A program made the position numbers and the translations under genes. A DNA stretch of 64,000 nucleotides. Source: Propionispora sp. 2/2-37. Lineage in GTDB: Bacteria; Bacillota; Negativicutes; Propionisporales; Propionisporaceae. Below the pieces are notes generated by a model that saw only the letters and a list, made by a program, of their open reading frames with translations, did not search any database and was not told the origin of the DNA. Within the stretch, counting starts at the first letter, position 1; the number at the start of each line of letters is the position of its first letter. The DNA lies in the NCBI RefSeq assembly GCF_001298735.1, contig NZ_CYSP01000013.1:62001-126000 (forward strand), read 5' to 3'. Below are positions 1 through 9,082 of this stretch, one piece after another.

Positions 1-909
1 GTGCATGCCGAACAGGTGGCTGCCTCTTCGGAAGAACTTACTTCCAGTGCAGAGCAGTCTTCTCAGGCGGCAACTCTTGTCGCTCAAACGATAAGTGAAG
101 TAGCGTCCGGTGCCAATGAGCAAATGAATGCGGCTGATCATGCCAAAGGTGTGGTTGAAACCATGTCGGCGGGAATCAAGGAGATTGCCGAGGCTGTCGG
201 TCATGTTACCGGAGTGGCGGAGAAAACCACCGGTATTACCCAGAATGGAGTAAAAGCAATTAGCGAAGTTACGAACCAGATACAGCATATTGCTTCGGGA
301 AATGCGACGGTCCAACAGTCGATTGAGCATTTGGCGTCCAGTTCTAAAGAAATTGGTGAATTTGTTGGGGTAATTGGCAATTTAGCCAGTCAGACGAACT
401 TACTGGCACTTAATGCGGCCATTGAGGCAGCCAGGGCGGGAGAACAAGGCAAAGGTTTTGCTGTGGTTGCCGAAGAAGTCAGAAAACTGGCCGAACAGTC
501 TCAGGAGGCCGCGCAAAAAATTTCTGTGCTGATCAATGAAAATGAAGCTAATATGGAAAAAGCCGTGGGCGCTATAACGGAAGGCACGGCGGCTGTTAAT
601 GGTGGAATCGAAGTGGTTGGCAGCACCAGAAAAACATTTACGGATATAGCTTCGGCTATACAGGAAATGTCGGATCAAGTGCTGCGTATTTCAGCCTTGA
701 CTCAACAAATGTCAGGCGGCAGTGAGCAAGTTGTATCATCAGTTCAACTGATTGATAAGTTTAGCAAAAATCTTGCGGGGCACACCCAAACGGTGTCGGC
801 GGCTACCGAGGAACAATCTGCTTCGATGCAAGAGATAGCTGCTTCCAGTGAAGCTTTAGCCAATATGGCCGAACAATTGAGGGGAATACTACATAAGTTT
901 TCATTTTAG
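1..909 (+). CDS. Methyl-accepting chemotaxis protein, C-terminal part (cut by window edge)
   Basis: This is the cytoplasmic signalling domain of a chemoreceptor, which passes ligand signals to CheA/CheW at the cell pole. The reading frame is open from base 1, so the real start and the sensor, membrane and HAMP parts lie outside the window. Visible are the heptad-rich coiled coil and the hairpin tip near residues 125-170 with the family core [18 protein letters not shown] and [15 protein letters not shown]. The protein ends with the usual short basic/aromatic tail (HKFSF) before TAG. A second full-length receptor at 27594-29561 shares the same tip sequence. A patatin remnant follows directly and in the same frame after the stop. 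The family call is secure; the ligand is unknown. Confidence 0.95.
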   Translation: MHAEQVAASSEELTSSAEQSSQAATLVAQTISEVASGANEQMNAADHAKGVVETMSAGIKEIAEAVGHVTGVAEKTTGITQNGVKAISEVTNQIQHIASGNATVQQSIEHLASSSKEIGEFVGVIGNLASQTNLLALNAAIEAARAGEQGKGFAVVAEEVRKLAEQSQEAAQKISVLINENEANMEKAVGAITEGTAAVNGGIEVVGSTRKTFTDIASAIQEMSDQVLRISALTQQMSGGSEQVVSSVQLIDKFSKNLAGHTQTVSAATEEQSASMQEIAASSEALANMAEQLRGILHKFSF

Positions 910-1120
910 CTACAGGGAAAAATTGGCATTGATGCTATCTGCGGCACCAGCATGGGAGCGATTATTGGCGGATTATACGCTTGCGGCGTTACAACGGAAA
1001 GAATGGGAGTCATCGTCGGGATGTTTTGCCCTGGACGTGCGTAAGATGAAAGCAGCTATTCGTGCCGGTGAACGGGCAGCTGAAGCGCAGCATAAAAATA
1101 TTGTAAAGCTGATCTCTTAA
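910..1120 (+). pseudogene. Patatin-like phospholipase remnant
   Basis: Immediately after the chemoreceptor stop, the same frame reads GIDAICGTSMGAIIGGLYA, the patatin/RssA nucleophile elbow (GxSxG, here GTSMG). It runs to a TAA at about 1030. A second frame then carries a peptide ending MKAAIRAGERAAEAQ, like the C-terminal end of RssA-type patatins. Intact members are roughly 250-320 residues; here the N-terminal glycine-rich loop and the whole middle, including the catalytic Asp-Gly region, are missing and the two pieces are out of frame. No ribosome-binding site is present. I read it as a dead gene with a large internal deletion. An ORF at 923-1120 merely spans both pieces in one frame and is not a separate gene. 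Confidence 0.7.
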
Positions 1121-1159
1121 ACCGGTGTTTTACTTTTAGGAGTGCATTAAAAAATCACG

Positions 1160-1429
1160 CTAAGGGGTTGTATCCAGTACTATGACACTGGAATTAACTA
1201 CAATAAACACATCCAGTATATCTTTAAGGTCTTTAGGCAGGCCGATATTATGTCTAATACCCACGTCATTTAAGGCGACTTGAAGCGCAGCCTGAAAGGC
1301 AGGGGTCAATAATACCGACGGATTGGGTGAAATGATTGCACTAAGATTCGTGTACAGAAACACCTCTAATTCATCGCTGATATCAGGACGTATGTCTGTA
1401 GCATCGCTTGGGAACCGATTTCTAACCAT
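1160..1429 (-). CDS. Small hypothetical protein (89 aa)
   Basis: I do not recognise the family. The ATG at 1429 is preceded on the minus strand by a good GGAGG five bases upstream, which is the main support for calling it. The product is a small, soluble-looking protein with alternating hydrophobic stretches (for example VFLYTNLSAIISPNPSVLL and a hydrophobic C-terminus) and no signal peptide or clear membrane helix. A plus-strand frame at 1323-1529 overlaps it but has no comparable start signal. The gene stands alone between the patatin remnant and the divergently read DUF438 gene. Confidence 0.5.
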   Translation of the reverse strand: MVRNRFPSDATDIRPDISDELEVFLYTNLSAIISPNPSVLLTPAFQAALQVALNDVGIRHNIGLPKDLKDILDVFIVVNSSVIVLDTTP

Positions 1430-1620
1430 ACGGGCCTCCAGTACAGATGATTATACATTATATGATGGTATTATTCTTTTTGCCAACTCAGACCTTGCCG
1501 GAGTATTGAGGCAGTTTTCGGTTCTCTGAATTATTTAAGACTGTCCTGAGCCCTCTAACTGATAAGAATATTTTTTCCAGTTAGACCTAAAATATAGATA
1601 TAAACAAGGGGGTATATTGG

Positions 1621-2856
1621 ATGAGTGAGCTAATTAACAACCGTGAATATCGTAAACAGATTATTAAGGGTATCCTGCTGGATTTACACCGGGGAAAATC
1701 TGTGGAAGAAGTCAAGCCCCGTTTCGATGCAATAGCCGGGGATATGGAGCCGGCGGAGCTTTCCCTGATTGAACAAAGTCTGATTGATGAAGGAATTAAG
1801 GTTAGCGAAATTCAAAACCTCTGCGACGTGCATGCCGCCGTATTCAAAGAAGCGCTCGGCGGTAAACCGGACGAGGCAGTGCCGCAGGGACATCCGCTGG
1901 ATATTTACCGGGATGAAAATCAAGCGCTGGAAACATTGATTGAAGAAGAGATCAATCCCTTGCTGGAAGAGTTCAAGGCATCCTCACCCGAACGTTCTGC
2001 CCCTCTGGCCCTCCGTCTGGCGGAGAAGCTGAACCTGCTCTGGGATGTGGACAAGCATTACAGCCGCAAGGAGAATCTGATTTTTCCCTTTCTGGAAAAC
2101 TACGGCATAACCGCTCCCCCGAAGGTCATGTGGGGCGTCGATGATGAAATCCGCGCCCTGCTAAAGGATGCCAAACATCTCGCCTTACACTATCGGCCCG
2201 CCGACCAGAAGCAGTTGATTGCCAAAACCGAGAAAACTATAGAGCAAATCCGGGAAATGATTTTTAAAGAGAGCAAAATCCTGTTCCCTATGCTGCTGGA
2301 AACGCTGAGCGAGAATGACTGGCTGACCATTCAGGAGGACAGTGATCAAATTGGCTATTGCCTGATTGAACCGCAGATCAATTGGAAGCCGGCCGGACAG
2401 AATCAAGAGGCCGCTCCGGCCGCCCTGACATCCCGCAACGACGAGGAATACGTAAAGTTTGCCACAGGAGTGCTGACACCCAAAGAAATTGAGCATATTT
2501 TCAACCATCTCCCCATTGACATTACCTTTGTTGACAAAGAAGGAATAGTGAAGTTTTTCTCAGCCTCCCAGGAAAGAATATTTCACCGTACAAAAACCAT
2601 TATCGGCCGCAAGGTAGAAAACTGCCATCCACCAACCAGCGTACACATTGTTGAGCAGATTGCAGCCGACTTAAAAAGCGGTAAGAAAGATCAGGAGTCT
2701 TTCTGGATAAAAATGGGGAATAAATTTGCATATATCCAATATTTTGCCGTCCGGGATGATCAGGGGGAATTTCTGGGTATCCTCGAGGCCACTCAGGATA
2801 TTCAGCCATTACAGCAAATTAGCGGCGAAAAGCGGATTATGGATTCGGGCTGCTGA
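1621..2856 (+). CDS. DUF438 / hemerythrin / PAS domain protein
   Basis: A 411-residue three-part protein. Residues about 1-75 match the DUF438 domain, about 88-230 a hemerythrin-like HHE domain (HPLDIYRDEN, then HYSRKENLIFPFLE and a later FKESKILFPML, supplying the His/Glu di-iron ligands), and about 290-400 a PAS domain (ITFVDKEGIVKFFSAS, ending GILEATQDI). Such proteins are thought to sense or bind oxygen, NO or redox state in anaerobes; the PAS domain may hold a ligand or interact with partners. AAGGGGG lies nine bases before the ATG. It has no output domain and sits alone, so its partner is unknown. Confidence 0.9.
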   Translation: MSELINNREYRKQIIKGILLDLHRGKSVEEVKPRFDAIAGDMEPAELSLIEQSLIDEGIKVSEIQNLCDVHAAVFKEALGGKPDEAVPQGHPLDIYRDENQALETLIEEEINPLLEEFKASSPERSAPLALRLAEKLNLLWDVDKHYSRKENLIFPFLENYGITAPPKVMWGVDDEIRALLKDAKHLALHYRPADQKQLIAKTEKTIEQIREMIFKESKILFPMLLETLSENDWLTIQEDSDQIGYCLIEPQINWKPAGQNQEAAPAALTSRNDEEYVKFATGVLTPKEIEHIFNHLPIDITFVDKEGIVKFFSASQERIFHRTKTIIGRKVENCHPPTSVHIVEQIAADLKSGKKDQESFWIKMGNKFAYIQYFAVRDDQGEFLGILEATQDIQPLQQISGEKRIMDSGC

Positions 2857-2867
2857 GAAAAAGCTAG

Positions 2868-3579
2868 TTATTGGATCAGTTCCGCTTCCAGACGGTCCAT
2901 GCGGAAGTATTGCAGCAGTTTTATAAACCGGGGTAAATGCAGCGGGTCTTCCTGCATCCCGAACAGGTGGCTTGTACAGAGGCAGTCGGAACAGCCGAAC
3001 CCGGGAATTTCCCAGTCGGCAATCGCGCCAATGGCCCCGGCCAGTTCATGTTCCAGATCGGCTGTGGTACGGATCGCAATGGCTCCATGGTATTCACAGC
3101 AAGCCCGCAAATAATCAATGTGCCAGTGAAACCGTTTCCGTTTCCGCTGATGCCGTTCCAACCGTTTGCTTAGATTGCTTTTGGCCGAACCAACATAAAG
3201 ATAGTAGCCTTTTTTAAATACCATACTGCCTTTGCTGCCGATGACAACGGCCTGTTCTTCCGGCAGCCGGACGATAAAAATGTAGCAGCTGCGGAATGCG
3301 CTGGCGGTCGATCAAGGTTTCGGCAACCGTATTGCTGTAATGGGTATCCAGCATCACCGGTACGCCGTCCCGCTCAACGCCGATAATATTGTAACCGGTT
3401 TTCCTGGTTTTCTCGGCGGCAGGCACCAGATAAAGCAGGACTCCCGGGAAGAGCAGCTCCCACATTCGTCCGGGATTGGGCAAATGGGCAAGCTTGGTTT
3501 CACCGTTAACGTCGCATAATGCAACAAACCGGTTCAGCCTACTGTGAAACCGGGCTTTTATCATATCTGGGTACAACAA
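2868..3579 (-). pseudogene. sfsA: Collapsed sfsA-DUF123 (GIY-YIG-like) gene
   Basis: Reading the minus strand from a TTG near 3579 (GGAGG seven bases upstream), the first about 100 residues match the N-terminal half of SfsA, the putative DNA/RNA-binding sugar-fermentation-stimulation protein (AHLPNPGRMWELLFPG, then DTHYSNTVAETLI). At about 3290 the SfsA frame stops making sense. Another frame takes over with a near-complete DUF123 domain (YIFIVRLPEEQ, then KKGYYLYVGSAKSNLSKR and HWHIDYL) to the stop at 2868. The SfsA nuclease-like C-terminal half (about 130 residues) is gone and the junction is out of frame. SfsA-DUF123 two-domain proteins exist in Firmicutes, so an ancestral fusion with an internal deletion explains this best. 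A translated DUF123 fragment from 3224 is possible but unlikely. Confidence 0.75.
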
Positions 3580-3603
3580 CCCCTTTCCCTCCTTAACAGG
3601 CAA

Positions 3604-4013
3604 CTTCAGCCCGCTTTTCGATATTCGGGCCCTTTACTGCTGCGGTAATTAAAACTGCCTGTCATAAACTTCCTGAATATTGGCAGCGCGTTTGAACTGC
3701 AAAAGACTGATAAGGCAAAAACAAAACAGAACCGTTAGATGCATAATACTTTTACGATTTAATCATAACATTTATCTGGCTGATCAGAAAAGCTGAAGGC
3801 TAAAGAATTTTCCTATCAAGGGTTCTTTGGCTTTTTTCTGTTTGGATAGAACTTTTACCCTGTCATACAGCCTGGTCTGCGAGAAAATGCCTGACACCTG
3901 ATTTTTTTATCCTTGTCTATTGAATAAAATGATTGACAGAAAATATAATGTAATGCTATGTTTGTAAATATAATAGTTTTTATAAGTATTATAAAAAGCA
4001 TTGGAGTGATGTT
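3604..4013. other. Intergenic region with ROK-gene promoter
   Basis: No coding signal seen. It holds an imperfect terminator-like hairpin at 3798-3837 (GGCTAAAGAA against TTCTTTGGCT, then a T-run; arms separated by about 15 bases) and the promoter listed at 3933-3962. Confidence 0.5.
3933..3962 (+). promoter_or_regulatory. Probable sigma-A promoter for the ROK gene
   Basis: TTGACA at 3933-3938 and TATGTT at 3957-3962 with an 18-base spacer. It lies about 50 bases upstream of the ROK start. Confidence 0.5.
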
Positions 4014-5066
4014 ATGCTACCCCTAATCAATAATACGGCTAAAGTCAAACAGGTTAATGTAGAACTTGTCAAAACCGCATTGAAATCTCTGCAGTTTGGA
4101 ACAAAATTGACTATAGCAAATGCAACCGGACTAAGCGTAGCAACTTGCGGGACTATTTTGAATGATCTTTTGGCGCGCGGCGAGGTCATAGAGGCCGATT
4201 TAGAGCAGTCTGGTGGTGGCCGACCGGCCCGGCGCTTTATGTATAATGCAAATTATGCCTATATCGCCTGTATTTATGTGAGTAATGAAGGCGGAATCCA
4301 TAGAATAGTCCAGGTCATAGCCAATTTGATGGGTGAGATTATTGAAGAGAAGTTGTCTGAAGTCGAAAGCATTAATCATGCGGCCATAGATAAGATAATA
4401 GAAACATTACTTTGTAAATTTGAAAACATCAAAGCTATTGGTATCGGCGTACCCGGGGTTATACATAAGGGAGTAATTATTGCCTGCGATATTGGCGAGT
4501 TAGTAGGGCTTTCGTTGGCCGGCTGGTTAAAGGCTAAATACAGCCTGCCGGTTACAGTTGAAAATGATATGAATTTAATTACCTATGGTTTTTATAAAAA
4601 ACAAAATTATGATGAAGATAAAACGGTTACTGTCATAACTTTTCCCCGGAATGTCTGTTCAGGTGCGGGGATCATTATTGACGGGCGTATTTTTAGGGGA
4701 AATACAAATTTTGCAGGTGAGGTATCCTATTTGCCCTTCAAGTGTTCAAGAAAAGAACAAGTCAAACTAACCAATAGTTCGGATCTTTTTTTCCCTTTAA
4801 TGATAAAAACAATGGTATCTATTATCGCGATTATTAATCCCGAAACAATTGTAATCACAGGAAATCTAATCCGCTTAGATATGGCGGACGATATTTACAA
4901 TATTTGCGAAGCGATGATACCTCAGGGACATATGCCGCGGATTATTATACAGGAGAATATGCAGGCTGATTATATTCATGGTTTGATTTCCATTTCGTTG
5001 GAAAGTCTTACTTGCGATTTCCAACTGGTAGAAAAAAATAGCAAGGTTTCTACTTCTTCTATGTAG
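4014..5066 (+). CDS. ROK-family transcriptional regulator
   Basis: A 350-residue ROK protein with an N-terminal winged helix-turn-helix (about residues 10-75, LTIANATGLSVATCGTILND) followed by the two-lobed sugar-kinase-like ROK domain (IGIGVPGVIHKG, VENDMNLITYG, GNTNFAGEVSYLP). This layout is that of NagC/XylR-type repressors, which release DNA on binding a sugar or sugar phosphate. The zinc-binding cluster normally seen after the GEhGH-like motif (CxCGxxGCxE) is not present; only an isolated FKCSRKE follows, so the effector site may be unusual. The gene is single and its neighbours give no sugar, so it probably acts on itself or on a distant locus. Confidence 0.85.
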   Translation: MLPLINNTAKVKQVNVELVKTALKSLQFGTKLTIANATGLSVATCGTILNDLLARGEVIEADLEQSGGGRPARRFMYNANYAYIACIYVSNEGGIHRIVQVIANLMGEIIEEKLSEVESINHAAIDKIIETLLCKFENIKAIGIGVPGVIHKGVIIACDIGELVGLSLAGWLKAKYSLPVTVENDMNLITYGFYKKQNYDEDKTVTVITFPRNVCSGAGIIIDGRIFRGNTNFAGEVSYLPFKCSRKEQVKLTNSSDLFFPLMIKTMVSIIAIINPETIVITGNLIRLDMADDIYNICEAMIPQGHMPRIIIQENMQADYIHGLISISLESLTCDFQLVEKNSKVSTSSM

Positions 5067-5270
5067 GTTGTGAAATATAAACTCTCTTTGATTTTGGCAA
5101 AGTGATATTAGGCTATTCAAAAGTGGTCGCCGGTGGGTTGTGGCAACCTGGTGGAAAAGAAAAGATTCATTAAGGAGTTTATGGAAGTTCCATACTAATT
5201 TGGAATGATTAAAATGGCATGATCTATTGAAAACTAAAAAGCATTTCTTGGGTATAGAATTTTATTTTGA

Positions 5271-5299
5271 TTGACGATAGCGGAAACATTTGTTATTAT
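5271..5299 (+). promoter_or_regulatory. Probable promoter of the diguanylate cyclase gene
   Basis: TTGACG (5271-5276) and TATTAT (5294-5299) with a 17-base spacer, ending 56 bases before the TTG start. Confidence 0.6.
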
Positions 5300-5355
5300 T
5301 GGGAAAATAGTAAGGCGAGAAATCAGCGTTAAGTGCTCGGAAAGGGAGAGAATAG

Positions 5356-6258
5356 TTGGGCGCAGGCAGTGAGACAATTGGTTCTAATGACATTGCGGAA
5401 GCTGTTCGAATTTTGGAAGATATATATGATGTTGTCCGTGTTGTCGATCCTATGCAGAATACGGTGGTATATGTTTCTAATAAAGCTGATCCTGTTTCTA
5501 TGCACAGGGATACATGTTATGCTTTTTGGGAAAAAGAAAAATTTTGCGATAACTGCGTTTCCTTTCGGGCAGTAACAGAGAGAGATACCTTTGTTAAATT
5601 TGAAGTAGTGGATGGACTGGTTTATATGATCACTGCCAGTCCGGTGGAATTTCAAGGTGCCTGTTATGCAGTGGAAATGTTTAACGATATTACCAATAAG
5701 GGGATTCTTGAAAATATTGCCGGTAAGAATAGCAAAGATTTTACCAGCATTGTATTGCGTTTTAATGACGCTCTTATGCGTGATGAGTTGACTCAGCTTT
5801 ATAATCGCCGTTATATTAATGAAAGACTGCCTGTTGAGATCTTCCGGAATCTGGCGGAAGAGACGCCGGCTGCTTTGGTTATTGTTGATATTGATCAGTT
5901 CAAAAAAAAGAATGACAAGTTTGGGCATGTTGCCGGTGATATGATATTACAGCAGTTTGCCCGGCTGCTAGTCGATAACATCCCCCAAGGCCTTAATTGG
6001 GCGGCCCGCTATGGCGGAGACGAATTTTTAGTGTATTTGCATCATGTCGATGGCGAACAGGCACTGGAAAGCGTAGAACGATTGAGAAAACGGATAGAAG
6101 ACACACAGTTTGCCATCCCTGATGGAGTTATCGGCATTACCTGCAGCTTGGGGATTTGTACGCTGAAAAAACCAATGAATATGATAGAGTGGATTGATCA
6201 TGCCGATAAAAAATTGTATGCAGCCAAGGCCGGTGGCGGAAATAAGGCAGTGCTGTGA
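5356..6258 (+). CDS. PAS-like sensor diguanylate cyclase (GGDEF)
   Basis: A soluble 300-residue enzyme expected to make cyclic-di-GMP from two GTP. Residues about 15-120 form a PAS-like sensor containing a cysteine cluster (CYAFW then FCDNC). Residues about 135-298 are a GGDEF domain with DELTQLYNRRYI, VDIDQFKKKNDKFGH and the active signature RYGGDEF. The inhibitory RxxD site that usually precedes GGDEF by five residues is absent (QGLNWAARYGGDEF), so product feedback may be lacking. The start is a TTG at 5356 with AAGGGAGAG upstream; an ATG in frame lies too far inside. The cysteines could bind metal, heme or sense redox; this is inference. Confidence 0.9.
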   Translation: MGAGSETIGSNDIAEAVRILEDIYDVVRVVDPMQNTVVYVSNKADPVSMHRDTCYAFWEKEKFCDNCVSFRAVTERDTFVKFEVVDGLVYMITASPVEFQGACYAVEMFNDITNKGILENIAGKNSKDFTSIVLRFNDALMRDELTQLYNRRYINERLPVEIFRNLAEETPAALVIVDIDQFKKKNDKFGHVAGDMILQQFARLLVDNIPQGLNWAARYGGDEFLVYLHHVDGEQALESVERLRKRIEDTQFAIPDGVIGITCSLGICTLKKPMNMIEWIDHADKKLYAAKAGGGNKAVL

Positions 6259-6353
6259 AGGCCGGCATGGGCCGGGACAAATTCGGCAAGCTTGTCATAG
6301 TAAAGACACAAGGCTATAGACGGGCATTCGTCAATGCTTGCAGCGTTAGTGAG

Positions 6354-6378
6354 ACCAGGTATAAACCTGGTTTTTTTA
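6354..6378 (+). terminator. Rho-independent terminator after the cyclase gene
   Basis: CCAGGT/ACCTGG hairpin with a short ATAA loop, followed by seven T. Confidence 0.85.
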
Positions 6379-6585
6379 TTATGGTCAGCAATGACGTAGT
6401 AGTGTTGATGATAGGAGTCCTTGATCATATGAACCCGGATGGAAGAGTTTCAGGTCTCCGGTGGTGGTTGTTACGCAACAGGATACTTATACTACCGTGT
6501 AAGTGCGTACTTGTCAGAATATCGCTTGGGTTATTATTATATTTAAAGAAGCTATGATTCAGAAAGAAGCAGTAAAGGGTAGCCG

Positions 6586-6651
6586 GCTTGTCCAATTAGA
6601 GTGTTAGCAATATACATATACCAAGCATAGGTGAACTCTAATCGAGCAAGC
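6586..6651 (+). other. Structured leader upstream of the UlaG-like gene
   Basis: Within the roughly 300-base gap 6379-6682, GCTTG (6586-6590) and ATTAGAGT (6595-6602) pair with ACTCTAAT (6635-6642) and CAAGC (6647-6651), enclosing about 32 bases. The element ends about 30 bases before the next start codon. It resembles a leader RNA or operator; no known riboswitch class was recognised. Nothing else is apparent in the gap. Confidence 0.35.
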
Positions 6652-6682
6652 TAAGAAAAAATAAAGGAATGGAGGAAGAAAA

Positions 6683-7318
6683 ATGAAAATTAAGTGGCTG
6701 GGGCATTCCTGTTTCTTACTCACGGCGGATAATGGTGTCAAAGTATTGACCGATCCCTTTGACAGCTCGGTTGGATATGCTGTACCGCAAGTAACTGCCG
6801 ATATTGTTTCCACAAGCCATGATCATTTTGATCACAACAATATCGAAGCGGCTCAGGGAGATTTTTTTCTGGTAAATCAGAGCGGGCATTTTTCCCACAA
6901 GGGCATTGACATTACCGGGGTTGCTGCTTTTCATGATGATAACCATGGCGCTCAGCGAGGAAGAAATATCATCTATAAGTTTGTTGTGGATGGAGTACAT
7001 ATCTGCCACTGTGGTGATTTAGGTCATATATTGACACAGGAACAAGTACAAGAGATAGGTCATGTTGACATTTTACTGATTCCGGTAGGGGGATTCTATA
7101 CCATTGACTGCAACCAGGCGGTCGAAGTTGTGAAAATGCTGCAGCCGGCGGTTGTTATACCTATGCACTTTAAAACCCCGGCTATTCAATTGCCAATCGA
7201 AGGAGTCGAACCCTTTCTGGAAAGAATGGGCGGAGTGCGATTGGAACGGCAAGAAGTCGAGTATGATAAGAAATCTGTAGGCCAGACGCCAGGCGTAATC
7301 GTCTTAGAATATGCATAA
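6683..7318 (+). CDS. Metallo-beta-lactamase-fold hydrolase (UlaG/UPF0173-like)
   Basis: A 211-residue cytoplasmic metal-dependent hydrolase. It shows the MBL-fold signatures: an N-terminal MKIKWLGHSCFLL strand, DPF (residues about 25), the metal motif TSHDHFDHN, then AFHDDNHG, HCGDLGH, and a final PMHFKTP supplying a late histidine. This pattern is shared by the UPF0173 family and UlaG, the L-ascorbate-6-phosphate lactonase; the substrate here cannot be assigned. GGAGG sits nine bases before the ATG. It appears to be a single-gene unit; a 66-base inverted-repeat element precedes it. Confidence 0.85.
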   Translation: MKIKWLGHSCFLLTADNGVKVLTDPFDSSVGYAVPQVTADIVSTSHDHFDHNNIEAAQGDFFLVNQSGHFSHKGIDITGVAAFHDDNHGAQRGRNIIYKFVVDGVHICHCGDLGHILTQEQVQEIGHVDILLIPVGGFYTIDCNQAVEVVKMLQPAVVIPMHFKTPAIQLPIEGVEPFLERMGGVRLERQEVEYDKKSVGQTPGVIVLEYA

Positions 7319-7627
7319 GTGCAAGGAGAGTAACTTTGATAGAAGTAAGCTAAGGCAAAGTATATTCAGGCAGCAATTTCCGTATCCCAATCCCGCCATT
7401 TTGTTTCCAGGAGCGTGTCAATGGTTGCATCGTCCATATCTTTTTCTGATCGGTTTCGCAGGTACTCCCGACAATGGTATAAGGTTGAAAATGGTATAAA
7501 AAGAAGTTCTTGTTTATAGATGCTGCATGCGGTCAGGTATAAGTTGAGAACGGAACGGATACTAACTAAAATAGGTGGTAAAGGAATATATGCTTATGCG
7601 GGCATGTAAAAAATGGGGTAGGGTATC
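7319..7627. other. Intergenic region before the phosphatase gene
   Basis: No supported gene, promoter or terminator. A short minus-strand open stretch at about 7366-7480 reads like a protein tail but has no start, so it was not called. Confidence 0.4.
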
Positions 7628-8871
7628 TTGCAGAAACGAGTGCATTTATTTACTAAAGGAAAAGGTTTTTGGATAACTGTTATTCTGATTGCGCTGCTGG
7701 CGTATTTGATAGCGGGGTCGGTTTGATCATGTGGCCGCGAAATGTAACCCTTACTTGGAAGGGAGCGCCGGCTACAACGCAAACGATTACCTGGCAGACG
7801 GGCCGGTATACCATGGGAAGTAAGGTGGAGTACACGGCAGCAACTGATGATCTTCCCCCGCTTGTCATGTCTGGGTCTGCAACGCAGCTAGAGACGGATG
7901 GTGGCCTGATTATCATACATTCAACATCGTTAACCGGCCTTAAGCCGGGTACCAGCTACCGCTACCGGGTCGGTGACGGCCTTTTCTGGAGCCCATACCA
8001 TACCTTTACGACAGCTCCGGCCCGGACCGAACCTTTTAAGTTTTTGTTGTTTGGCGACTCTCAGGGAAGTTCTTATCGTTTGTGGCAAGAGACTTTGCAT
8101 GCTGCGTATGAAAGAAATCGTGATGCGGCATTCATGCTGCATATCGGCGATTTAGTGGATATCGGCCTCAACTACAAGCAGTGGGATGATTGGTTTCAGG
8201 CTGGCCGGGGTGTCATTGACACCATTCCGGTCGTTCCGGTTATGGGGAATCATGAAACCTATACTACAAAATGGGAAATTACCCAACCGCTTCTCTATAC
8301 GGCTTTTTTTCGACTTCCCGGCAATGGCCCGGAGGCTCTGACCGGGAAAGTATATTCTTTCGATTATGGTGATGTCCATTTTAGTATCCTTGACAGCCAG
8401 TTGCAGGAAGAAGCGGAGTGGATACCGGAAATGCTTACTTTACAGAAAAACTGGCTGGAAAAAGACCTGGCAGGGACGGAGAAACGCTGGAAACTGGTCT
8501 TCCTTCATCGTCCGGTATATCATAACCGTTCTTCCGAAGCCGATCAGGATTTGCGTGATGCTTTTACGCCTTTGTTTGATCGCTATCATGTGGACGCAGT
8601 CTTTGCCGGGCATGATCACGTGTATGCCCGTTCCTATCCGCTGGCAGACGGCGTGTGGAACGGCGACAAGGGAAACGGGCCGGTTTATTTTACCATTGGG
8701 CGGAGCGGAGAAAGCACCTTCGCGCGCGCTCAGCCGAAGGATTGGAATGCTGTATTTTATAATCCGCTCGATCAGCCCAATTATATGACAGTGGAAGCCA
8801 GTGCAGAGAGTTTATTAATTAAAGTTTTTAAACTCAATGGAGATATGATCGATATGTGGAGTAAATCTTAG
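7628..8871 (+). CDS. Purple acid phosphatase-like metallophosphoesterase with N-terminal frameshift
   Basis: Residues after the signal region carry an N-terminal fibronectin-like purple-acid-phosphatase domain (TITWQTGRYT, GTSYRYRVGDG). The metallophosphoesterase domain follows, with FGDSQG, HIGDLVD, VMGNHET, FLHRPVYH and AGHDHVYARSYP, giving all the expected dimetal ligands. It is probably a secreted phosphatase. The C-terminal frame is open from about 7669, but the natural start is TTG at 7628 (GGGGTAGGG upstream) in another frame encoding a signal/anchor helix (FWITVILIALLAYLIAG). The frames join if the GGGG run at 7713-7716 had one more G, which then reads LIAGVGLIMWPRN. So this is either a single-base deletion, a slippery tract or a sequence error. 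Without correction the secreted form would not be made. Confidence 0.8.
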
Positions 8872-8929
8872 TATGAGCCGAATCACTTCATCATGTGCCT
8901 GTTTTCTGTAAAACGTACATGTTATTTAA

Positions 8930-8970
8930 AAGAAGCCCACCTTTGCCATCGGCAAAGGTGGGCTTCTTTT
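8930..8970. terminator. Strong bidirectional terminator
   Basis: AAGAAGCCCACCTTTGCC pairs fully with its complement across an ATC loop and is flanked by A- and T-runs. It separates the convergent phosphatase and SorC genes. Confidence 0.9.
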
Positions 8971-9082
8971 ATTTCGGTGATCTATGCCTCGGTGAAGCTT
9001 TATGCCGCAAACCGTCATGAATAAGTCATAGTCAGTGGCCGTGGCTATTCTACTCAGGATTAAGCTGGTAGACCGTTTTCTA

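Noticed and set aside
1323..1529. 68-residue plus-strand frame overlapping the small gene at 1160-1429
   Set aside because: No start signal, while the minus-strand gene has a good GGAGG.
6255..6557. 100-residue plus-strand open frame after the diguanylate cyclase
   Set aside because: It overlaps the cyclase stop and spans the terminator at 6354-6378; no ribosome site and unnatural composition.
7366..7490. Minus-strand stretch ending REYLRNRSEKDMDD...WDTEIAA
   Set aside because: It reads like a protein tail but has no start, no ribosome site and no recognised family, so it could be chance.
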